NCBI GenBank assembly: GCA_003455655.1
Contig: DMQP01000200.1
Coordinates: forward strand, 1 to 13,153
DNA from: Treponema sp.
GTDB taxonomy: Bacteria > Spirochaetota > Spirochaetia > Treponematales > Treponemataceae
DNA: 13,153 bases
Direction: 5' to 3'
Shown piece by piece: positions 7,929 to 13,153 of the stretch (the first letter of the stretch is position 1; every line of letters starts with the position of its first letter). The notes beneath the pieces are model-generated. The model had not been told where the DNA came from. It searched no databases and was given only the letters and a program-made list of their open reading frames with translations. A program made the translations under genes and the position numbers.

Positions 7929-7938
7929 AGGAGGAATT

Positions 7939-8232
7939 ATGACTATCACCAAAGAAGAGAATGAAAACACCGTTACCTTGTTTTTGTCAGGCCGCCTTGA
8001 TACATTGACAGCTCCAGAACTAGAAAAAGAAGTTCAATCTGCATCTAATGCACAAGCTTTGGTGTTGGATTTTGAAAAGCTTGATTATATTTCCTCTGCA
8101 GGACTTCGTGTTGTTATTGCCGCACATAAACAGTTTGCTTCAAAAGGTGGACTGATTGTTCAAAATATAAACGATATGGTTCGTGATGTTTTTGAAGTAA
8201 CTGGCTTTAATGGAATACTCACTATAAGATAA
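7939..8232 (+). CDS. STAS-domain anti-sigma factor antagonist (SpoIIAA/RsbV-like)
   Basis: A 97-residue cytoplasmic single-domain STAS protein. In partner-switching systems the unphosphorylated form binds an anti-sigma kinase and frees a sigma factor or other target; phosphorylation on a conserved Ser inactivates it. The pattern is clear: a LFLSGRLDTLTAPELEKEV segment at 14-32, LVLDFEKLDYISSAGLRVVI at 41-60 with the phospho-acceptor Ser pair S52-S53 just before AGLRV, and the C-terminal DVFEVTGF at 83-90. The length is normal for the family. The start has AGGAGG at 7929-7934 with a short 4-nt spacer. It is directly followed (4 nt) by its probable phosphatase. The cognate kinase is not in this window and the sigma factor is unknown, so I assign no symbol. 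Confidence 0.9.
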   Translation: MTITKEENENTVTLFLSGRLDTLTAPELEKEVQSASNAQALVLDFEKLDYISSAGLRVVIAAHKQFASKGGLIVQNINDMVRDVFEVTGFNGILTIR

Positions 8233-8236
8233 TAGC

Positions 8237-9850
8237 ATGGCACTTTTTAAGACAGGTGGAAGAATTTCTGCCATTACAAAAAAAATAGTTTTGCTCATTA
8301 TTTTTACCGGTCTTATTTTAGGAGCAGTAACACTCTATGCAAGCTACTGGTCTTTTACTCACCGCTTTCGAGAACGCTATGACGCAACTATTCAGTCTAT
8401 TTGTGCAGCCGCAAGAGAATGTCTTCCGGTAGAAAATTTTGACACCTATCTTTCAACACACCAAAGCGACGCTGCTTACGACGATGCCATGCGCATTCTT
8501 CAAGATTTTGTAAATAAGTTTGAACTGAACATGCTCTATGTTTCTAAAGTTGACGGTCCTGACTACACACACATAACTTACTTGTTCAATCCCGTAAGTT
8601 TAGATGGAACATACACAGCCTTCCCTTTAGGTTATGAAGAAGAATATGTAGAACCCGAATTCAATGGATCTGCAAAAAAAGTTTTTGAAAAGGGTGAAGC
8701 AATTATTCGCCACACCTACAAAACAAGAAGCGGTTCTCACATTACCGCAATGCTTCCTGTGTATAATGCTTCTGGTAAAATTGTTGCAGTTGTAGGAGCA
8801 CAAAAATCAATACAGGAATTTATTGACGCACAAAATTCTTTCTTAAATGTTATTTTGCTTATTTCAGTTATTTCTGTTGTTTCCTTTTTTGCCCTCTTTA
8901 CCGTTTTCTTTGACAGACAGTTTGTTCATCCCCTTAGACTGTTAACTCAAGAAACAAAACGATTTGCTTCTTCTGGTGGAGAACCCGATGAAGCTGTTAA
9001 ACGCATAAAAAATAAAGACGAAATTGGTGACCTTTCTCAGTCTGTTATTCAGATGGAAGAAGACATTATTCGTAATGTTCGCGAGTTGTTCAAAGTAAGT
9101 ACAGAAAAAGAACGCATGGCAACAGAACTGAGCGTTGCTTCTCGTATTCAACTTGAACTGCTTCCTACAGACTATCCGCCATTTCCAGAACGCCATGATT
9201 TTGACTTGTTTGCAAGCATGAGTCCTGCAAAAGAAGTTGGTGGTGATTTGTATGATTACATTCTTTTGGATGATGACCACTTGATGCTTGTTGTTGGAGA
9301 TGTTTCTGGTAAAGGAGTTCCAGCTGCTCTTTTTATGGTTGTTGCAAAAACACTCATTGCTTCGTATGCAACACAAGGACTTTCTCCTTCAGCTATTTTT
9401 GAAAAAACAAATAAACAGTTGTGCGTAGGAAATGAATCTAATTTGTTTGTTACCTGCTGGCTTGCTCTTGTTACACTCAGTACAGGAAAGATGCGCTTTG
9501 TAAATGCAGGACATCCTGCTCCTGTGCTCTATCATGACGGAGCATTTTCTTTCTTAAAGATAAAAGCAGATTGTGTCTTGGGCGTTTTTGAAGAAACACA
9601 TTTTACCGAACATGAAATAACCCTTTCAAAAGGAGACCGTCTTTTTGTCTACACTGACGGTGTTACCGAAGCAACTAATGCAAGTGATGTTTTGTTTGGA
9701 GAAGAACGCCTTATGACCGCACTCGAGGGAACACAAGACCTTGATGCTCCTCGAACCATTCGTTCTGTTCGTAAACACATAGATCGTTTTGTTTCTGAAG
9801 CAGAACAGTTTGATGATATAACGATGCTTTCATTTGTCTTACCTGCTTGA
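8237..9850 (+). CDS. Membrane sensor PP2C-type serine phosphatase (RsbU/SpoIIE family) with HAMP domain
   Basis: Probably dephosphorylates the adjacent STAS protein in response to an external signal. Order in 537 residues: short basic N-terminus; helix 1 (about 16-36); extracytoplasmic sensor region (about 40-200) with a Cache-like look, including a TAMLPVYNASGKIVAVVGAQ segment at 170-189; helix 2 (about 202-225); HAMP (about 226-282, with the P-L pair near 232 and DEIGDLSQS at 261-269); a coiled linker; and the SpoIIE/PP2C domain (about 315-537). Metal-binding acidic residues are in place: GGDLYD (D337), GDVSGKG (D355), YTDGVTE (D474) and DDIT (526-529). The enzyme therefore looks active. 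No clear Shine-Dalgarno precedes the ATG, which starts 4 nt after the STAS stop, so translational coupling is likely. The ligand is unknown. Confidence 0.92.
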   Translation: MALFKTGGRISAITKKIVLLIIFTGLILGAVTLYASYWSFTHRFRERYDATIQSICAAARECLPVENFDTYLSTHQSDAAYDDAMRILQDFVNKFELNMLYVSKVDGPDYTHITYLFNPVSLDGTYTAFPLGYEEEYVEPEFNGSAKKVFEKGEAIIRHTYKTRSGSHITAMLPVYNASGKIVAVVGAQKSIQEFIDAQNSFLNVILLISVISVVSFFALFTVFFDRQFVHPLRLLTQETKRFASSGGEPDEAVKRIKNKDEIGDLSQSVIQMEEDIIRNVRELFKVSTEKERMATELSVASRIQLELLPTDYPPFPERHDFDLFASMSPAKEVGGDLYDYILLDDDHLMLVVGDVSGKGVPAALFMVVAKTLIASYATQGLSPSAIFEKTNKQLCVGNESNLFVTCWLALVTLSTGKMRFVNAGHPAPVLYHDGAFSFLKIKADCVLGVFEETHFTEHEITLSKGDRLFVYTDGVTEATNASDVLFGEERLMTALEGTQDLDAPRTIRSVRKHIDRFVSEAEQFDDITMLSFVLPA

Positions 9851-9856
9851 CATATG

Positions 9857-9885
9857 TTGCAGTTTTTTGTTATAGTAATATAACA
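9857..9885 (+). promoter_or_regulatory. Candidate rimP-nusA-infB promoter with overlapping dyad
   Basis: TATAAC (9879-9884) matches five of six -10 positions. TTGCAG (9857-9862) is a weak -35 with a 16-nt spacer. TGTTATA (9868-9874) and TATAACA (9879-9885) form a 7-bp inverted repeat with a GTAA centre that covers the -10, so a repressor site is possible. Such AT-rich dyads can arise by chance. The predicted transcript would begin near 9891 and run at once into the terminator hairpin. Confidence 0.4.
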
Positions 9886-9900
9886 TTTTAATTCAATTTA

Positions 9901-9930
9901 AGATGGAGCCCGAACAAGGCTCCATTTTTT
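9901..9930 (+). terminator. Intrinsic terminator in front of rimP
   Basis: ATGGAGCC (9903-9910) pairs perfectly with GGCTCCAT (9918-9925) around the 7-nt loop CGAACAA, and the stem can be extended by A-T/G-T pairs to 9901. A run of six T (9925-9930) follows. This is a classic rho-independent terminator. It ends the phosphatase transcript and lies only 17 nt before the rimP start codon, leaving no room for a promoter between it and rimP. It may therefore also act as an attenuator of the rimP-nusA-infB operon. Confidence 0.88.
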
Positions 9931-9932
9931 AT

Positions 9933-9937
9933 AGGGG
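9933..9937 (+). promoter_or_regulatory. Shine-Dalgarno that fixes the rimP start at GTG 9948
   Basis: AGGGG lies 10 nt before the GTG at 9948-9950. The upstream in-frame ATG at 9903 sits inside the terminator stem and would place this ribosome site inside the coding region, so GTG is preferred. Confidence 0.7.
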
Positions 9938-9947
9938 TAGTATAAGC

Positions 9948-10415
9948 GTGGAGTATACCAGGCTCGATGACATTCCATATTTTTCTGAATGTGCTGCTGC
10001 AGTAAGCAACGAAGGGTTCGTGCTTTTAGAGTTACAGGTAGTGCCGCAGCATGGAATGGTTCATGTGTCTGTGGTTATAGCTTCTGCCGATGCTTCAAAA
10101 GACATCAGTGTTGCAGATTGTTCAAAAGTTCACCACGCACTACAGCCTAAACTTTTGTCTTTACTTAACAAGACAGAAGATGACCTTTCCATGGAAGTAA
10201 GTTCTCCCGGACTGGAGCGTAAGTTAAAAAACGCATCTGAATTCGCACTGCTTAAAGGTAGATGTGTTCGGGTGTGGAATAAAGAACTGGGTGACTGGCA
10301 GAGCGGTCTTATAGTAGACAGTGACAGCAGTCAGGTAACTTTAGAGCCGGAAGAAGGTGAGCGCTTTACACTTACCTTCGAGAACATAGCTAAAGCAAAA
10401 TTATTAAACATATGA
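9948..10415 (+). CDS. rimP: Ribosome maturation factor RimP
   Basis: Needed for maturation of the 30S ribosomal subunit. The product has 155 residues from the GTG start, close to the family norm of about 150. The N-terminal domain (about 1-80) shows the expected pattern EGFVLLELQVVPQHG (22-36) followed by the VHVSVVIAS strand (38-46). The family signature region MEVSSPGLERKL is at 82-93, followed by the C-terminal SH3-like domain (about 94-155, with LLKGRCVRVW at 101-110). It is first in the conserved rimP-nusA-infB cluster. An ATG at 9903 would give 15 extra residues encoded by the terminator, which is implausible. It ends 12 nt before nusA. Confidence 0.9.
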   Translation: MEYTRLDDIPYFSECAAAVSNEGFVLLELQVVPQHGMVHVSVVIASADASKDISVADCSKVHHALQPKLLSLLNKTEDDLSMEVSSPGLERKLKNASEFALLKGRCVRVWNKELGDWQSGLIVDSDSSQVTLEPEEGERFTLTFENIAKAKLLNI

Positions 10416-10427
10416 AGGGGGCTTGAT

Positions 10428-11867
10428 ATGTCAGAAATGGCAGACGCAATCCGCGCACTTTCCGCAGAAAAAGGAATTAGCGAGGATTCAATCAGGCAGA
10501 CGATTGAAAACATGATTAAGGCTGCGTACAAGCGTACGTACGGAACTGCCGACAACTGTATTGTCACTTTTAACGACGACATGACCGATGTGTCTGTCTA
10601 CTCGCGCAAAGTGATTGTTGATGGCGTATATGATCCTTCTCAGGAAATTGAACTGGAAGATGCTCTTAAGTTAAGTCCTGAAGCAGAAGAGGGTGATGAA
10701 ATTGATATTCTGGTTGACCCCAGAGACTTTGCCCGTTCTGCTGTTACCACTGGTAAACAGACTGCACATCAAGCACTTAACGAAAGTTTCAAAGACAATT
10801 TGTATAACGAATACAAAGACAAAATTGGAACAGAAGCTATCGTTGGTTACTATCAGCGTGAATACAACGGAAACATTTACGTTAACTTGGGAAAAGTTGA
10901 AGGTGTGCTTCCTGCAAAGTTCCAGAGTCCTCGCGAAACATACGAAAAGAACGATCGCATTAAAGCGCTCATCTACGATATCAAGCGTACAAACACTGGT
11001 ATTCAGTTAGTCTTGAGTCGTACAGACCCCCGCCTTGTTGAACGCTTGGTTGAAACAGAAGTTCCCGAAATTGGTGAACAGCACATTGTGGGTATTCACA
11101 AAGTAGTTCGTGAAGCAGGTTACCGCACAAAGATTGCCGTCTATTCAAATAAAATAGATGTTGATCCGGTTGGCGCTTGTGTTGGTCTTAAGGGTGTGCG
11201 TATTCAGGCAGTAATTCGTGAACTTGAAGGCGAAAAAATTGATGTACTCCGTTATGACGAAGATCCTCACGAGTTCATTAAAAATGCTCTTTCACCAGCA
11301 GAAGTTAAGCGTGTTGTTATTCTTGACCGCGATAAAAAAGAAGCTCTTGCAATTGTTGCAGACAGTCAGTTCTCTCTTGCTATTGGTAAGCAGGGACAGA
11401 ATGTTCGTCTTGCAAACAAATTGTGTGACTGGGCTATAGATGTTAAGACAGAAGATCAAGTTGCAGATATGGATTTGACCGAAGTAGATTCACGCAAAGC
11501 AGCAGAAACCTTGTTTACCGATCAGACTCCTTCTGAAGATGTATACGAAGAAGTTACGAGCGTTTCTCAGCTTCCAGGTGTCGATACTCGTGTTGCCCAA
11601 TTGCTTAAAGCAGCTGGTCTTGATGATATTGAACAGTTTGTTGAAGCAGTCGACGATGGTCGTGCTGCAGCAATCGAAGGAATTACCCAGCAAGACATTG
11701 ATGCAATCGAAAAGATTATCAATGAATCGGTGCAGTTTGAAGAAGAAGCGTCAGCAGAAGAAACTGATGACGAAGATTACTTCTGCCCCGAATGTGGTGC
11801 AAAGATTACGCTCGACATGAAGCGCTGTCCCAAGTGCGGTGTTGAGCTTGTATTTGAAGAGGAATAA
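10428..11867 (+). CDS. nusA: Transcription termination/antitermination factor NusA with C-terminal zinc ribbon
   Basis: Binds RNA polymerase and nascent RNA and affects pausing, termination and antitermination. The N-terminal polymerase-binding domain covers about 1-125. The S1 domain is at about 134-198 (GYYQREYNGNIYVNLGKVEG, then RTNTGIQLVLSRTDP). KH1 has DPVGACVGLKGVRIQAVIRE (246-265) and KH2 has AIGKQGQNVRLANKL (318-332). Beyond this core is a linker, a helix-hairpin-helix-like region (about 376-433, SVSQLPGVDTRVAQLLKAAG), an acidic stretch (437-450), and a four-cysteine module: CPEC (453-456) and CPKC (467-470). The last looks like a zinc ribbon and is not part of E. coli or B. subtilis NusA. 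The start has AAGGGGG at 10415-10421 with a 6-nt spacer. infB follows after 12 nt. No frame break is seen. Confidence 0.96.
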   Translation: MSEMADAIRALSAEKGISEDSIRQTIENMIKAAYKRTYGTADNCIVTFNDDMTDVSVYSRKVIVDGVYDPSQEIELEDALKLSPEAEEGDEIDILVDPRDFARSAVTTGKQTAHQALNESFKDNLYNEYKDKIGTEAIVGYYQREYNGNIYVNLGKVEGVLPAKFQSPRETYEKNDRIKALIYDIKRTNTGIQLVLSRTDPRLVERLVETEVPEIGEQHIVGIHKVVREAGYRTKIAVYSNKIDVDPVGACVGLKGVRIQAVIRELEGEKIDVLRYDEDPHEFIKNALSPAEVKRVVILDRDKKEALAIVADSQFSLAIGKQGQNVRLANKLCDWAIDVKTEDQVADMDLTEVDSRKAAETLFTDQTPSEDVYEEVTSVSQLPGVDTRVAQLLKAAGLDDIEQFVEAVDDGRAAAIEGITQQDIDAIEKIINESVQFEEEASAEETDDEDYFCPECGAKITLDMKRCPKCGVELVFEEE

Positions 11868-11879
11868 AGGACAGACAGA

Positions 11880-13153
11880 ATGGCGGATGAAGCAGAGAAA
11901 AAGCCTGGATTTGTATTGAACAAAAAAGAAAAGAAAAGTGAGCCTCAGCCTCAGCAAGCGGCAACTTCCGAGCGGAAGAAAGTTGTCGTCGTTAAGCGAA
12001 AGACTACTCAGGATGCAAAAAAAGAAGGCATTCGTGTTGTTGCAAAAAAGGCTCCTGAATCATCCGCAAAACCGTCTTCCGAACCTGCAAAGGCTTCTCA
12101 GTCTGAAGTTGTTGAAAAGACAAAAGTTCAGCCTGAATCTGATGCTAAAGAGACAAAAGAAACTAAAGAACCCAAAGAGACCAAAGAAACAAAAGGTTCT
12201 TCTCGTTCACAGTCAAACACTCCTTTTGAACTGCACAGTGCTCGTCCGAATGTTAAGGCTGGTAACTTAAGTGGCGGTTCTCGCGGTGGTTACGGTCAGC
12301 GTGGCGGCGGTTATGGCAGACGCGATGGCTCTTCCTTTACGGGAGCTCAAGCTCGTGAAGGTTACCGCAACAGTGAAAACCGTGGTGGTTACGGTCAGCG
12401 CGGACAGGGTGGACAAGGTGGCTACGGTCAGAATCGTCAGGGTGGCGGTTCGGGTCAGGGTGGTCAGCGTCCTTATGGTCAGCGCGGTGGCTTTGGCGGA
12501 GGTCAGGGCGGTCAGCGTGGTGGCTTTGGTCAGAACCGTCAGGGTGGTGGCTTTGGTGCAAACCGTGGACCTGGTGCCGGTGGTTTCCATGTAGCAGGCG
12601 GTTCTCGTCCTACTTATGGCGATGCTTCTCAGTTAAACGGAAATAAAGCTCCTGCAAAAAAAGCATTTAAAGGCAAAAAGCAGGTTTACAACAGAAAAGA
12701 TCAAGAGCAGGTTTTCGACGAAGAAGAACTGTATCAGAATCGCAAAAAGACAGTTGAACCTGCAAGTTCTGTTCCCGAAAAAATTGATATTTTTGAAACA
12801 ATAACTGTTGCAGATCTTGCAAAAAAGATGAACCTCAAGGCAAGCGAAATTATTGCTAAGCTTATGAGCATGGGCATGATGGTTACCATCAACCAGAGCA
12901 TTGACAGCGATACCGCAACCATTTTGGCTTCTGAATATAACTGTGAAGTTCACTTAGTAAGTTTGTATGACGAAACGGTTATCGAAAGCGACGCCGGTAA
13001 AGAAGAAGGTGTTCGTTCTCGTCCTCCTATTGTTACGGTAATGGGTCACGTTGACCACGGTAAGACTAAGACACTTGATGCAATCCGTAACACAAATGTG
13101 GCTTCTGGCGAAGCAGGTGGAATTACTCAGAAGATTGGTGCATATCAGGTTTC
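11880..13153 (+). CDS. infB: Translation initiation factor IF-2, N-terminal part (3' end outside window)
   Basis: GTPase that places initiator tRNA on the 30S subunit. The frame is open from ATG 11880 (AAAGGA at 11866-11871, 8-nt spacer) to the window edge: 424 codons plus 2 nt. Order: Lys/Glu/Ala/Pro-rich disordered N-terminus (1-130) with a KETK repeat at 90-105; Gly/Arg/Gln/aromatic low-complexity segment (132-243); basic linker; IF2_N domain (about 301-365, [20 protein letters not shown]); and the start of the G domain, with [15 protein letters not shown] and the P-loop GHVDHGKT at 389-396. The residue after the P-loop Thr is Lys (KTKTLDAIR), where most IF2 proteins have Ser or Thr. The following [19 protein letters not shown] is a strong IF2 signature. 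The switch and C-terminal domains are beyond the window. Confidence 0.96.
   Translation, partial: MADEAEKKPGFVLNKKEKKSEPQPQQAATSERKKVVVVKRKTTQDAKKEGIRVVAKKAPESSAKPSSEPAKASQSEVVEKTKVQPESDAKETKETKEPKETKETKGSSRSQSNTPFELHSARPNVKAGNLSGGSRGGYGQRGGGYGRRDGSSFTGAQAREGYRNSENRGGYGQRGQGGQGGYGQNRQGGGSGQGGQRPYGQRGGFGGGQGGQRGGFGQNRQGGGFGANRGPGAGGFHVAGGSRPTYGDASQLNGNKAPAKKAFKGKKQVYNRKDQEQVFDEEELYQNRKKTVEPASSVPEKIDIFETITVADLAKKMNLKASEIIAKLMSMGMMVTINQSIDSDTATILASEYNCEVHLVSLYDETVIESDAGKEEGVRSRPPIVTVMGHVDHGKTKTLDAIRNTNVASGEAGGITQKIGAYQV
12147..12194 (+). repeat. KETK repeat in infB
   Basis: Sixteen codons encode [16 protein letters not shown] (residues 90-105 of IF2), an imperfect tandem of a 9-bp unit (AAA-GAR-ACN). 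It is an alternating-charge, probably helical or disordered stretch. The synonymous codons vary, so the repeat is kept more at protein than at DNA level. Confidence 0.7.
12273..12608 (+). repeat. Gly/Arg/Gln/Tyr-rich low-complexity repeat in infB
   Basis: Codes for residues 132-243 of IF2. Units such as [29 protein letters not shown] and [10 protein letters not shown] recur imperfectly, dominated by GGT/GGC, CAG and CGT/CGC codons. The composition is close to RGG-box RNA-binding regions. The run is strongly G-rich on the + strand, unlike the AT-leaning flanks. It is in frame and free of stops. The long open frame on the opposite strand here is a by-product of this composition. Confidence 0.85.

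Noticed and set aside
8942..9376. Minus-strand 144-codon frame opposite the phosphatase gene
   Set aside because: Product is rich in Cys/Asn/Phe with no motif; the + strand frame contains the complete SpoIIE metal-binding motifs.
9903..9947. Upstream ATG (9903) as the rimP start
   Set aside because: It lies in the stem of an intrinsic terminator, lacks a ribosome site, and would add 15 residues not expected in RimP; GTG 9948 with AGGGG upstream fits better.
12285..12560. CRISPR-like or tandem non-coding array
   Set aside because: The repeats are short, imperfect, in frame and without spacers; they encode the low-complexity segment of IF2.
12267..12590. Long minus-strand open frame, Thr-rich repetitive product
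   Set aside because: It is the complement of the Gly/Arg-rich infB repeat; low complexity, no ribosome site, and infB is certain on the + strand.
11938..12594. Two + strand open frames in another frame over infB
   Set aside because: Translations are Lys/Leu- or Val/Arg-rich shadows of the infB repeat; the IF2 frame is continuous with family motifs downstream.

Overview
The window looks like chromosomal DNA of a host-associated spirochaete, most likely a Treponema. This rests on the AT-leaning base composition, the rimP-nusA-infB order, the style of the lipoprotein signal and the general look of the proteins. It is inference; no 16S or other decisive marker is present.

Layout, all genes on the + strand: (1) 1-763: the 3' end of a MATE-family efflux transporter, overlapping by 14 nt a small four-helix membrane protein that I do not recognise. 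(2) 764-7845: a sigma70-like promoter followed by a complete five-gene ABC importer of the oligopeptide/dipeptide family: oppA (lipoprotein receptor), oppB and oppC (permeases), oppD and oppF (ATPases). oppA is separated from oppB by a strong 15-bp hairpin; the other junctions are very tight. (3) 7846-9850: after a gap with two inverted repeats, a two-gene partner-switching module: a STAS anti-sigma-factor antagonist and a membrane-bound sensor phosphatase of the RsbU/SpoIIE type. No matching anti-sigma kinase is next to them. (4) 9851-13153: a candidate promoter and a textbook intrinsic terminator directly in front of rimP, then nusA, then infB, which runs off the right edge.

How the genes fit together: the Opp system would import peptides (or possibly oligosaccharides, since this receptor family also binds those) as a nutrient supply. 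The phosphatase would sense a signal outside the membrane and dephosphorylate the STAS protein to free a sigma factor or other regulator. RimP, NusA and IF2 are housekeeping factors for 30S maturation, transcription elongation/termination and translation initiation.

The most unusual points are: a terminator in the rimP-nusA leader that could be an autoregulatory attenuator; a C-terminal four-cysteine zinc-ribbon-like module on NusA; an RGG/YGQ-rich disordered segment of about 110 residues in IF2; a roughly 210-residue extracytoplasmic insertion in OppC together with an enlarged OppA; and the oppA-oppB hairpin. No rRNA, tRNA, CRISPR array, insertion sequence or prophage gene was seen. I found no wholly new multi-gene system.
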